A stretch of 49,132 bases of DNA from JANJUB01 sp040081075 (lineage in GTDB: Bacteria > Armatimonadota > Fimbriimonadia > Fimbriimonadales > Fimbriimonadaceae). Shown here one piece after another: positions 9,053-17,435 of this stretch (positions are counted from its first letter, which is position 1; the number at the start of each line of letters is the position of its first letter). The stretch is taken from positions 1 through 49,132 of the forward strand of contig JBEBHJ010000022.1 of the NCBI GenBank assembly GCA_040081075.1, in the 5' to 3' direction. The position numbers and the translations under genes are program-made. The notes below the pieces were generated by a model. The model did no database searches. It was not told where the DNA came from and worked only from the letters and a program-made list of their open reading frames with translations.

Positions 9053-9315
9053 CAGGAACTTGACGAAGTTCCGCTGCCAAAACCACCCGAACTGGACGAT
9101 CGGGGAGTGGTGGAGCCGCCAATGACTCTGCCGCCCGATCGAGACCCGCCATAAATCCAATGCGGGTAACCAGCGGTACCGGTTCGACCTTTGCAACTGG
9201 AATCAGGCAGGATATTTCCATACTGATCAACACAATCCCGGCGTTGGCTACAACCGGCAAGGAAGGCAGCGAGAGCGGCGGTTACGGCGGCCAACTGCGA
9301 AGGCGAAGATTTCAT
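9052..9315 (-). CDS. Small lipoprotein, YgiB-like (DUF1190-like position and composition)
   Basis: The 87-residue product starts with a lipoprotein signal, a hydrophobic stretch ending in the lipobox LAGC (C21). A short Cys-containing segment (RDCVDQYGNILPDSSCKG) follows, then a low-complexity Gly/Ser tail (GGFGSGTSSSS). The tail and the position directly upstream of a YgiC-type ligase resemble E. coli YgiB, although overall similarity cannot be judged by eye. The stop and the ligase start share one base (TGATG), strongly suggesting coupled translation. It may be the substrate or the envelope anchor of the ligase system; that is inference. Confidence 0.75.
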   Translation of the reverse strand: MKSSPSQLAAVTAALAAFLAGCSQRRDCVDQYGNILPDSSCKGRTGTAGYPHWIYGGSRSGGRVIGGSTTPRSSSSGGFGSGTSSSS

Positions 9316-9376
9316 TGCTGTTAGATTATTACTCAGAATTGGCCAACCTAGGTTGCAGGCAGTTTGATCGTTACAC

Positions 9377-9847
9377 CTAGGGTGCGACTGCTTCGAGGTC
9401 GGCGATGACGATTTTTCTCATTCCCATGAGCGCTTGGCTTGCCGCCCCGCCTCCGGCCGCCATTAACTCACCAAGCCGTGAGGGCACCACCTGCCAGGAT
9501 AAACCAAACTTATCTTTTAGCCAACCGCAATAGCTTTCTTCGCCGCCATCGGCGGTCAGAGCATTCCAGTAGTGGTCCAGTTCCCCCTGGTCCGCTACAT
9601 GAATCACAAATGAGATCGCTTCGCTAAACTTGAACTGCGGTCCCCCGTTTAGAGCAGTAAATTGTTTGCCATCAAGTTCGAAATCGACGATCAGTACCAT
9701 TCCCTCCGGCATCCCTGCCGCTTCGGCGACGGCTTTGTCGTAGTAAACAGTGTTCGTGATTTTAGAGTTGGGAAAGATTGACAGATAGAACTTAGAGGCA
9801 TCTTCGGCTTGGTTTTCGAACCAGAGCATAGGGTTAATATTGGGCAC
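9377..9847 (-). CDS. VOC-superfamily protein (PhnB / 3-demethylubiquinone methyltransferase-like fold)
   Basis: The 156-residue protein starts NINPMLWFENQAEDASKFY and contains FPNSKI, IVDFELDGKQFTALNGG, FKFSEAISFVIHVADQ and a C-terminal GWLKDKFGLSWQVVPSRL. This is the diagnostic series of the PhnB-like VOC (glyoxalase/bleomycin resistance) subfamily. Members are small cytoplasmic beta-alpha-beta-beta-beta dimers; most lack a proven reaction, and the methyltransferase name in databases is historical. It lies 9 bp downstream of the DinB-like gene, so the two are probably co-transcribed. Confidence 0.9.
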   Translation of the reverse strand: MPNINPMLWFENQAEDASKFYLSIFPNSKITNTVYYDKAVAEAAGMPEGMVLIVDFELDGKQFTALNGGPQFKFSEAISFVIHVADQGELDHYWNALTADGGEESYCGWLKDKFGLSWQVVPSRLGELMAAGGGAASQALMGMRKIVIADLEAVAP

Positions 9848-9856
9848 GTCGCGAGT

Positions 9857-10363
9857 TTACCGTTGTCCCTGGCTCACCCAACCCGTATCAATATTGCGCG
9901 CGAAAAGCAGCTCTGATAGCTGACCAACATGCCCTTGAATGTGGCGCAAGTTTAGAAGCTGATGCGATAGCTTGCTAATGTTCTTGTACCACGAGAACCC
10001 GGATTCATTAGATTCAAGGTCGAGCGAGTCAACGGTTGTATCTATGAGGGTCTTTATGAAGGCGATATAGTCTAAGATATCCTGCTTTGAGCTGGGTCCA
10101 GCGAACTCGGGGAGCTCATAGGGCTCGATGTCCCAAGGTGCTTGCCACATGGCGTCAAGATCGTCGCGTTGTCGTACGGCAAGGTGGGCTGGCGCAGGTT
10201 GGAAGGCAGCTTCGTTTTGCCCCAGATAGAGGTGGGTGAAGAAGGTAGTGTGGAAGGCGATGCGCCAGAAGGCGCGGAAAATGATGCGGTCGCCATCGTC
10301 GCAACGCGGGTTTGGGGATGCCCATAGATCATCGGGGCACTGCTCGACGCAGTCGACGAGCAT
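9857..10363 (-). CDS. DinB/YfiT-like four-helix protein
   Basis: The 168-residue product has the DinB-superfamily pattern of widely spaced metal-binding histidines: FHTTFFTHLYL in the second helix and RHIQGHVGQLSELL in the last helix. DinB-like proteins bind a metal and include thiol-dependent transferases. The ATG at 10363 begins in the middle of the first predicted helix. In-frame codons continue upstream to a CTG at 10414 (LRQWTSVPPQHYHASLA), preceded by GAGG ten bases away. A CTG start giving a complete first helix is therefore possible, and no ATG, GTG or TTG exists in the extension. It is followed closely by the VOC gene. Confidence 0.8.
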   Translation of the reverse strand: MLVDCVEQCPDDLWASPNPRCDDGDRIIFRAFWRIAFHTTFFTHLYLGQNEAAFQPAPAHLAVRQRDDLDAMWQAPWDIEPYELPEFAGPSSKQDILDYIAFIKTLIDTTVDSLDLESNESGFSWYKNISKLSHQLLNLRHIQGHVGQLSELLFARNIDTGWVSQGQR

Positions 10364-10414
10364 GGCGAGGCTGGCGTGGTAATGCTGGGGCGGAACGGAG
10401 GTCCATTGTCGCAG

Positions 10415-10799
10415 ATTTTACTAGCCTCAGGGTTGAAATCGTGCCCAACGAATGTTGGTCCGATCCTCATCGGCCAGGAACTAGAAATTGTTGGAAGTTG
10501 GGCCTTCAGTCATTCGAGCATTTCGTCCGCTTTCGCACTTGACAACGAAAGACCCAGTCGCCTCATCTGGTGCGGAGTCATCTAGGGATCCAGCCGAATC
10601 AACAAGGTGCCCTAACTCGGCCGTCTGTCGTTCGGTCCTTGAATCTACTCCGCCTACGATGCGGACTTCTAGGGATCGCGTAGGAACAAATCGTTCCGCT
10701 CCCAATCGTGGAGAGAAGTTTTAGCGCCCTTTTGAAGTGACCTGACATAAATCGATACTACTCTAGGGCGCCGCTTACTGGTTTAAGTCGAATGACATC
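10415..10799. other. Gene-free gap with an imperfect direct repeat
   Basis: No convincing coding frame is seen on either strand between the DinB-like gene and the Ig-like secreted protein. The only structure I find is an imperfect direct repeat: TGCGGAgtcaTCTAGGGATC at 10571-10590 and TGCGGActTCTAGGGATC at about 10660-10677. The copies are 89 bp apart and share TCTAGGGATC exactly. Promoters for the flanking, divergently oriented genes presumably lie here, but I could not pick convincing -35/-10 pairs. Confidence 0.4.
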
Positions 10800-10832
10800 A
10801 TGAAGATCCTAGAACTTGCCGAAAATTCAAGT

Positions 10833-11978
10833 ATGAGAGTTTCATTGCTCGTTGTCTCGCTCTTCTTAGTTGCCGCCGCCGCTAGATCTCAAGACCTCAT
10901 TGCTCGTGATGACCTGAACCTGTCGATCGGTCCCAACGTGAACTCGAACTTGGAAGTTGGAGCCAATGATCAGACCGTTGCCGGCTCCAAAATTGAGATT
11001 GTTCGTCAGCCAAGCCACGGCTTGGCGATGGCAAGCCCAGATGGTTTGCAGATTCAATACCAACCGGCTTCGAGCTTCACTGGAACTGATGTCTTGACGT
11101 ACCGTCTTCGCAATGCTAATGGTCGTAGCAACCTGGCCCGGGTATCGGTCAACGTCCGCTTGGCGGTCCAGAGTATCGAGTTCTTCTACGAGCCCTTTGC
11201 CGATACCGATATTCAGCTTACGGTAAACCTGAATGGCGAACTTTCCAGTGGAACTGAAATGCTCGAAATGTGGGCTGATGTTCCGTTCATCAATCCACCT
11301 CGGCACACGTGGGTTCAGCCGGGCCAGTCGACGCTGTATTTCAACTACCGGGTCCCGGCGATCAACCGGGTTCATGAGGGCAACCTCTACTACCGCTTTA
11401 ACGGCGTAACCGGTTCGATACCGATTCGACGCGACCCCTTTGATCTTGGGCTGCGGGTAGTCAGCCGTTGGGCGGGACAAACTGCGTTCGGGCAGATCAG
11501 CTCGCTGGCTTATGTTCGCAGTGGCGAACTCTACACCTTGAAATCCAGCACTCCGCTAGTTGATGTTCCAGCGACGATGGACGGGCGGCAACAGTCGTTT
11601 CGAATCAACATTAAGGAAGCCCGGTGGTCATTCCCTTGCACCATTGAGATCAGACGCGGAAACCAATTTTGGTCTACCACCTTTCAAACCGTGCCGGTTC
11701 AAATCTCCTCCTCCTGGGTTGCGAACGAAGTCAAGGGCGGCACCCAAGCGTCGTTACGGCTTTCGGTTAACGGCACCGCTAGCGGGGGCGGCTTACCAAT
11801 CTCGCTGCGATCTAACTCAGCGTTTGGAACAGGTCCGAATCAAGCCGTCGTCACATCGGGGCGGTCTTACGTTGACGTTCCCATTACCACGAGGCCAACC
11901 CGCATTGAGCGGACGGTGACGTTGTGGGCCAAGTTCAAAGGGGTAGAGCACAAAACAACCCTTCGGATCATTCCCTAA
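10833..11978 (+). CDS. Secreted protein with Ig-like (Big_17/cadherin-like) domain
   Basis: From the ATG at 10833 the protein opens with a standard signal peptide (MRVSLLVVSLFLVAAAARSQ). An upstream ATG at 10800 would add eleven acidic or polar residues and is less likely. Residues about 20-105 form one Big_17-type module with DDLNLSIGPNV, VGANDQTV, IVRQPSHG and FTGTDVLTYRLRN, typical of extracellular tandem Ig repeats, although only one clear copy is present. The rest is beta-rich with no family that I recognise. No C-terminal anchor or PEP-CTERM tail is visible, so it is probably periplasmic or released. It stands alone on the + strand. Confidence 0.72.
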   Translation: MRVSLLVVSLFLVAAAARSQDLIARDDLNLSIGPNVNSNLEVGANDQTVAGSKIEIVRQPSHGLAMASPDGLQIQYQPASSFTGTDVLTYRLRNANGRSNLARVSVNVRLAVQSIEFFYEPFADTDIQLTVNLNGELSSGTEMLEMWADVPFINPPRHTWVQPGQSTLYFNYRVPAINRVHEGNLYYRFNGVTGSIPIRRDPFDLGLRVVSRWAGQTAFGQISSLAYVRSGELYTLKSSTPLVDVPATMDGRQQSFRINIKEARWSFPCTIEIRRGNQFWSTTFQTVPVQISSSWVANEVKGGTQASLRLSVNGTASGGGLPISLRSNSAFGTGPNQAVVTSGRSYVDVPITTRPTRIERTVTLWAKFKGVEHKTTLRIIP

Positions 11979-12120
11979 AAACGGGTCTGGTCCGGGGTTA
12001 GGTGGAATCGCTAAAACCGTGTACCCTGTTGTGTGAACATCAAAAAGTAGTAAGCCCGGAAGTTGAGGTTCCGAACGCAAAGGGAGTGAAGCGATGTCAG
12101 GTTTCCGGCCGGGCAGTTTC

Positions 12121-13668
12121 TTACCCAACACTCCCTTCCAAACTCACACCCAACAACTTCTGTGCCTCAACTGCGAACTCCATCGGCAGTTCCCTAAAAA
12201 CATCCTTACAGAACCCCGAAACAATCATGTTTACGGCATCCTCCGTCGGGATTCCGCGCTGGTTGCAGTAGAAGATTTGGTCTTCGCCGATTTTTGAGGT
12301 GGAGGCTTCGTGTTCTACCGTTGCCGTTGGATTCTTTACTTCAATGTAGGGGAAGGTGTGGGCTCCGCAGCGGTCGCCCATGAGCATGGAGTCGCATTGG
12401 CTGTAGTTGCGGGCGTTGTCGGCTCCAGCATTTACTTTAACTAAGCCTCGATAGGTGTTTTGCCCGTTCCCAGCTGAAATTCCCTTGGCAACGATGGTGG
12501 ATTTGGTGCGCTTGCCGATGTGGATCATTTTGGTGCCGGTGTCGGCTTGCTGCTTTCCGGCGGTGAGAGCGACCGAGTAGAACTCGCCGATGGAGTCGTC
12601 GCCTTTAAGGATGACGCTGGGGTATTTCCAGGTGATTGCGGAGCCGGTTTCCACTTGGGTCCAGGTGATTTTGGAGCGTTTGCCGTTGCAGATGCCGCGC
12701 TTGGTGACGAAGTTGAAAATGCCGCCTACGCCGGTCTTAGGGTCGCCGGGGTACCAGTTTTGGACGGTGCTGTACTTGATGGTGGCATCATCGCCGACAC
12801 AAACAAGCTCAACCACGGCGGCGTGAAGCTGATTCTCATCGCGCATCGGAGCGGTACAGCCTTCGAGATAACTCACATAGCCGCCTTCTTCGCAGACGAT
12901 TAGGGTTCGCTCGAACTGGCCAGTGTTGGCGGCGTTGATGCGGAAATAGGTCGAGAGTTCCATCGGGCAGCGGCACCCTTTGGGGATGTAAACGAAGCTG
13001 CCGTCGCTGAAAACAGCGGAATTGAGGGTGGCGTAATAGTTGTCGCTGTAGGGAACCACCGAGCCGAGATACTTCTGAACGAGCTCGGGGTGCTCGCGAA
13101 CGGCTTCGCTCATGGAGCAAAAGATGACGCCTATTTCGGCGAGTTTGGCTTTGAACGTGGTGGCGACGGAGACAGAATCGAAAACCGCATCAACGGCAAC
13201 CCCACTTAAAGGCGCATTGGCATCGGCGGGCGATGCGGCGGCACCCTTTACATTCAGTAAAACCTTTTGCTCTTCGATGGGTATGCCGAGTTTTTGGAAA
13301 GTGCGCAGGATTTCAGGGTCGGCGTCTTCCAGCGAATCTAGAACCGGCTTGTTCTTGGGAGCCGAGTAGTAGCTGATGCTTTGGGGGTCGACGGGCTGGT
13401 AATGCACGTTGGGCCATTTCGGCTCGGTCATGGTGAGGAAGTGGCGATAAGCTTTGAGCCGCCACTCGAGGAGCCAGGCGGGATCGCCTTTTTTGGCGCT
13501 GAGGGCTCGGATCACGTCTTCGTTCAGGCCCGGTTCAAACTGGTCGGCCTCAACATCGGAGACGAATCCCCATTTGTAATCGCGATTGGCCCATTCTTCG
13601 AGAATGGCAGTGGACTCATCAACTTCCGGCGCGGACTCGACCGCGGTTTCATCTTTAACTTGGCTCAT
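12121..13668 (-). CDS. sufB: Fe-S cluster assembly scaffold SufB
   Basis: The 515-residue protein has the SufB core: FIYIPKGCRCPMELSTYFRIN, ERTLIVCEEGGYVSYLEGC, KNWYPG-type and KRGICNG-type segments, FYSVALTAGKQQADTGTKMIH, SLVKVN-like strands and the C-terminal GIPTEDAVNMIVSGFCKDVF. SufB forms SufBC2D and is the scaffold on which cytosolic [4Fe-4S] clusters are assembled. I chose the ATG at 13668; a GTG at 13689 would add seven residues. The gene is isolated: neither sufC, sufD nor sufS lies within the window, whereas these are usually adjacent. That implies scattered suf genes in this genome. Confidence 0.96.
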   Translation of the reverse strand: MSQVKDETAVESAPEVDESTAILEEWANRDYKWGFVSDVEADQFEPGLNEDVIRALSAKKGDPAWLLEWRLKAYRHFLTMTEPKWPNVHYQPVDPQSISYYSAPKNKPVLDSLEDADPEILRTFQKLGIPIEEQKVLLNVKGAAASPADANAPLSGVAVDAVFDSVSVATTFKAKLAEIGVIFCSMSEAVREHPELVQKYLGSVVPYSDNYYATLNSAVFSDGSFVYIPKGCRCPMELSTYFRINAANTGQFERTLIVCEEGGYVSYLEGCTAPMRDENQLHAAVVELVCVGDDATIKYSTVQNWYPGDPKTGVGGIFNFVTKRGICNGKRSKITWTQVETGSAITWKYPSVILKGDDSIGEFYSVALTAGKQQADTGTKMIHIGKRTKSTIVAKGISAGNGQNTYRGLVKVNAGADNARNYSQCDSMLMGDRCGAHTFPYIEVKNPTATVEHEASTSKIGEDQIFYCNQRGIPTEDAVNMIVSGFCKDVFRELPMEFAVEAQKLLGVSLEGSVG

Positions 13669-13766
13669 AGATGTCTCGATCGAACCCACCCGGCAGCACC
13701 GGCATCGAACGATCGTTCCTTTCTACGTAGATTGTGACAGAAAGTTGACGGAAGTGTCAGGATTGG

Positions 13767-14873
13767 TCAAACCAGTTCCAGGAAACTCGCTAGCTTCTGG
13801 GTTGACTCGTTCGAGAACTCAAGGTAGTTCAAGCGTTGGTTGTGCGTACCCTCCAACTGCTCGGTCACGAGGCGTGCGAATTCCCGTGGATCATCCGAAT
13901 GGGGGAGCCGGTCTCCAAAAGGATTGGAGAAGGTTGTGGTTACGACAGGGCAATCAAATGCCAGGGCTTCGAGCATTTTGATCTGGATTCCAGATCCAGT
14001 TCGAGTTGGATTTAAGACAACACTGCATCGGTCGTATAGATCGTTCAGTTCTTCGCGGCTTACAAATCCAGCGAAATTCACGTTCGGATGACTGACCCGA
14101 TAGGCTTCGAAATCTCCTGCGCCCGTTACAACAAGTTTTGATTGAGGCGGCATTTGGGGCCAAACCTCGTTAAGTAGCCAATCGATCGCATCAAGATTTG
14201 GCGGGTGGCTCAAATTGGTCGCATATAATGCGAAGGGCTCACGAATCTGTTTTGGCCGGTCAAGCGGTGCTAAGACCGGGGGGACCAGATCCACTTCCCG
14301 ACCGGATATCCTGGAAAGTTCTAGGCAATCGCGTGGCGTAAACGCGGAGGCTCGATGTACTTTTGCTACACCCCGCGCCTCGAACGACTTGATCCTTTGG
14401 GAGTCCCTTTGGCAAAGCCATACGGACTTGTAGTTTGATGCCATTGACAGGGCTAGCTGATATTCCACGTTGTCTGCAACGTAATAGCTCTTTGCGATTG
14501 GAAACTCTGCGAAATCGAGCAGTTTGAGGAATCGTGCCCAGCCGAGAATGACACGATCTGCCAAGGCGATTTCTTTTGCTATTGACTTGAGGAGACGCGC
14601 CCAATCAACCTCTTGGACCATCTTTGGGTCGCTTAAAATGACCCTCTTGATCTTCGTAACGAGGTTACCTGCTACCGAATGGGATATATCAACAACCGTG
14701 ACTTCGGTTCCAGTCATCAATTTTTCCGTGTCACTCAGGGAGGGGTCTGAAACGAGGTTTACGAGATGAACTTCTCCCATCGTTGAGAGATGATCGAGCA
14801 TCGCGAGGGTGGCAACATGTCCGCCAGTTGACGCGAGTTTTGGGACATTTTCTTCAAACACCAGAAATCGCAT
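13767..14873 (-). CDS. Glycosyltransferase, GT-B fold (GT4-like)
   Basis: The 368-residue protein has a GT-B layout: an N-terminal Rossmann half starting MRFLVFEENVPKLASTGGHV and a C-terminal half with LYATNLSHPPNLDAIDWLL, KLVVTGAG, VNFAGFVSREELNDLYDRCSVVLNPTRTGSGIQIKMLEALA and PVVTT. The P-x-R-x-G-S-G-x-x-x-K-x-x-E-A-L-A sequence is the usual nucleotide-sugar binding region of GT4 enzymes. It probably transfers a sugar in envelope glycan or exopolysaccharide synthesis; the donor and acceptor cannot be read from the sequence. It is divergent from another glycosyltransferase 45 bp away, implying back-to-back promoters. Confidence 0.88.
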   Translation of the reverse strand: MRFLVFEENVPKLASTGGHVATLAMLDHLSTMGEVHLVNLVSDPSLSDTEKLMTGTEVTVVDISHSVAGNLVTKIKRVILSDPKMVQEVDWARLLKSIAKEIALADRVILGWARFLKLLDFAEFPIAKSYYVADNVEYQLALSMASNYKSVWLCQRDSQRIKSFEARGVAKVHRASAFTPRDCLELSRISGREVDLVPPVLAPLDRPKQIREPFALYATNLSHPPNLDAIDWLLNEVWPQMPPQSKLVVTGAGDFEAYRVSHPNVNFAGFVSREELNDLYDRCSVVLNPTRTGSGIQIKMLEALAFDCPVVTTTFSNPFGDRLPHSDDPREFARLVTEQLEGTHNQRLNYLEFSNESTQKLASFLELV

Positions 14874-14918
14874 CGTTCATATTATCGGGACGTTGCTCGG
14901 CTGTCATAATCGCCAAAG

Positions 14919-16013
14919 ATGAAGGTCGTTTATGCGAATCGGTCGGACTGGCGGTTTCGGCCGGGGGGCGATAGCGTTCAGATGGAGCGGACGGCCGAAG
15001 CGATCATTAGGGCCTTTGATTGCGAGATTCACTTTGCCGAAAGCCCAACTGATCCTGCCATTGCGGCTTGCGATCTGGTTCATATCTTTAATACGCAAAC
15101 CCTTGAGAATTCGCTCGAATATGCCCAGGCTGCCAAGACGGCGGGGAAGCCTTATCTGGTGAGCACGATTCACTGGGATTTAAGCCACGCCATGTTCGTC
15201 GAGTTCATGCAGTCGCGGGGATGGACACCAAGGGCTTCATTGAAACCAGGTTTTGACGTTGCCATGGGGCTCGCCGCCCGCCTAAGCGGACGGCCCCGAT
15301 ACTACTCACCCTCCCGAAAACGAGATATGCGGAACCTGCTCCTCGACGCGGCTTGCCTATTGCCAAATAGCGATGAGGAACTGAGCCTGATGGAGCAATA
15401 CGTGGGTTGCAAGCTAGGTCGCTCGGTTTCGGTGGTGAACGCGATTGATCCGGGCCAATTTCACTCCCTTCCTGGCGAAACAAGGGAGGGCTGTCTGGTC
15501 GCCGCCCGATTCCTTCCGGTGAAGAATCAACTGGGGGTTGCTCGCGCGATGCAGTTGATTCCCGAAGCGAACCTAACGATGGTCGGTGGATGTGTGGATA
15601 GGGGCTATTTGGAAGCCGTTCAAAGAGAATCGCCCGCCGACCGAACCACAGTGATAGCGGAGGACCAAGATCAAGCCAAGCTTGTTGGGCTTTACCAAAG
15701 CCATAAGGTTCACGTGCTAGCTTCGTTTCGAGAGTCGCCAGGTTTGAGCTCACTTGAAGGCTTAGCGTGCGGTTGCCGAGTCGTTGTGGCGCAGGAAGCG
15801 TATTGTCCCGTAAGTTTCTATTTCAAGGACTTGGTCGGAACCTCGGTCTTTCCTTGCGACCCCTATGATCCTAAGGATATTGCTCGTGCAATCCGGCAGG
15901 CCCTCGAATCAACCGCGCCAGGCGAGCCCGTCGAAGCCGCTTTGAAGAAGTTCACCTGGGCTGAGGCGGCAAAGCAGACTTACAGTGCCTACGTAGATTG
16001 TCTGCCAAAATAG
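14919..16013 (+). CDS. Glycosyltransferase family 4-like protein
   Basis: This 364-residue GT-B protein begins MKVVYANRSDWRFRPGGDSVQ, with the glycine-rich acceptor-side loop. It has HIFNTQT and LVSTIHWD in the N-terminal domain. The C-terminal domain carries CLVAARFLPVKNQ, LTMVGG, VHVLASFRESPGLSSLEGLACGCRVVV, a GT4 E-x7-E-like region with E..GL..LEGLA. It is divergent from the glycosyltransferase at 13.8-14.9 kb and is followed after 3 bp by a sulfatase gene. The three + strand genes (glycosyltransferase, sulfatase, sialate esterase) may be one transcript. Confidence 0.88.
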   Translation: MKVVYANRSDWRFRPGGDSVQMERTAEAIIRAFDCEIHFAESPTDPAIAACDLVHIFNTQTLENSLEYAQAAKTAGKPYLVSTIHWDLSHAMFVEFMQSRGWTPRASLKPGFDVAMGLAARLSGRPRYYSPSRKRDMRNLLLDAACLLPNSDEELSLMEQYVGCKLGRSVSVVNAIDPGQFHSLPGETREGCLVAARFLPVKNQLGVARAMQLIPEANLTMVGGCVDRGYLEAVQRESPADRTTVIAEDQDQAKLVGLYQSHKVHVLASFRESPGLSSLEGLACGCRVVVAQEAYCPVSFYFKDLVGTSVFPCDPYDPKDIARAIRQALESTAPGEPVEAALKKFTWAEAAKQTYSAYVDCLPK

Positions 16014-16016
16014 CCC

Positions 16017-17429
16017 ATGCTCTCTGCGGTTTTGCTTGGGATGGTTGTTAAAAAGCCCAACATCGTGTTGATTTATTGCGACGATCTGGGCTATCGCGAA
16101 GTGGGGTGCTACGGTCAGGAAATCATCCCCACTCCGAACATTGATCGCCTTGCTGCCGAGGGCATTAAGTTCACGCGCTATTACACGGCGAGCCCGGTTT
16201 GCGCTCCTTCGCGGGCTTCGCTTATGACGGGGAAGCACACCGGCCACTCCCCAATTCGAGGCAATAAGGAGGTAGGTGGCTGGGGGCTGAACGATGGGGA
16301 AGGGCAGATGTCGCTTCCGGCCAAGGAATTCACGATCGCCGAGGGCATGAAGCAAGCGGGATACTCGACGGCGTGCATCGGAAAGTGGGGGCTGGGTGCG
16401 CCGATGTCAGAAGGCCACCCAAACAACCAAGGATTTGATTACTTCTTTGGCTACCTGTGCCAGCGCCGCGCTCACAACCTCTTTCCATCCGTGCTTTGGG
16501 AAAACGCCGACGTGTATCAACTTCCCGGGAATCCGTATTTCGATGTACACAAGAAACCAACCGACCCCATTGACTACGGCACGTTCATCGGTAAGCAATA
16601 CGCTCCTGAAGAATGCCTGGACAAGGCGACCGCATGGATTGCGAAGCAGAAGTCGCCGTTCTTCCTCTATTACTCGACGCTTTTGCCTCACGTATCCTTG
16701 CAGGCTCCGCCTGATGAGGTTGCCAAGTTCAGTTTTGAAGAAAAGCCATATGGAGGCGGGAGCTATGCGGCCTGCAGGAGTCCTCGAGCAACCTACGCGG
16801 CCATGGTGGCACACATTGATAAAGAAGTTGGCTCCATCATGACCGCACTAGCCAAGAAAGGTGAAGAAAAGAACACTTTGGTGGTTTTCACAAGCGACAA
16901 TGGCACCACCTTTCTCCCCCAGGTGGATGCGAAATTTTTCAAGTCTCTGGGTGAACTGAGAGGCTTCAAGAGCTCTTGCTATGAAGGCGGAATTCGTTTG
17001 CCGTTCATCGCCCGTTGGCCCGAAAAGGTGCGGGGCGGGCAAACTTCTTCCCAAGTGGCCTATGCGTGCGATCTGATTTCAACCTTTGGCGCGATTGCGG
17101 GCTATCATGCTAACCGCCAAGATGGCTTGGACCTAAGCGGTATGCTTCTCGGGGGGGGAACCGTTCGACGCAAGCAGTTGTACTTCGAGTTTCCCGAGGG
17201 TCAGGCCTATTGGGCGGCGATTCTTGACGATAAGTGGAAGGCGATTATTCCGAACCTGAAGGCCGGCAATAGGAAGGTTGAAATTTATGATTTGGAAGCT
17301 GATCCTGGGGAGAGCAACAACGTAGCCCAGGCCCACGCTGAACTGGTGGCTAGAGCGGAAAAGGTCTTTAGGAAAGAGCATGTCCCCAACAAGGATTTTC
17401 CCTTGCCGGGCGTAGATGAGGCAAAATGA
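16017..17429 (+). CDS. Sulfatase (formylglycine-dependent, arylsulfatase A type)
   Basis: The 470-residue enzyme is complete. The catalytic Cys62 sits in VCAPSRASLMTGKHTGH, the substrate for conversion to formylglycine. KPNIVLIYCDDLGY (13-26) and VVFTSDNGTTF provide the metal ligands, and the C-terminal block IYDLEADPGESNNVAQAH is typical. The hydrophobic start (MLSAVLLGMVV) is short and lacks a basic residue, so export is likely but the signal is unusual. No formylglycine-generating enzyme is encoded in the window. A run of eight G at 17151-17158 lies in a loop (LLGGGTV). The gene lies 3 bp after a glycosyltransferase and 6 bp before a sialate O-acetylesterase, suggesting glycan catabolism. 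Confidence 0.95.
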   Translation: MLSAVLLGMVVKKPNIVLIYCDDLGYREVGCYGQEIIPTPNIDRLAAEGIKFTRYYTASPVCAPSRASLMTGKHTGHSPIRGNKEVGGWGLNDGEGQMSLPAKEFTIAEGMKQAGYSTACIGKWGLGAPMSEGHPNNQGFDYFFGYLCQRRAHNLFPSVLWENADVYQLPGNPYFDVHKKPTDPIDYGTFIGKQYAPEECLDKATAWIAKQKSPFFLYYSTLLPHVSLQAPPDEVAKFSFEEKPYGGGSYAACRSPRATYAAMVAHIDKEVGSIMTALAKKGEEKNTLVVFTSDNGTTFLPQVDAKFFKSLGELRGFKSSCYEGGIRLPFIARWPEKVRGGQTSSQVAYACDLISTFGAIAGYHANRQDGLDLSGMLLGGGTVRRKQLYFEFPEGQAYWAAILDDKWKAIIPNLKAGNRKVEIYDLEADPGESNNVAQAHAELVARAEKVFRKEHVPNKDFPLPGVDEAK

Positions 17430-17435
17430 TATGCG

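Noticed and set aside
9053..9196. 48-residue N-terminal extension of the ATP-grasp ligase
   Set aside because: It overlaps the lipoprotein gene in another frame; the ATG at 9052 gives the family's normal length and a TGATG coupling.
10539..10570. TTGACA -35-like hexamer in the long gap
   Set aside because: No -10-like hexamer occurs at 16-18 nt, and no gene starts close downstream.
10481..10724. Open frames of 74 and 78 codons on opposite strands in the gap
   Set aside because: They are low-complexity Arg/Ser/Thr-rich translations on overlapping coordinates without signal, domain or start context.
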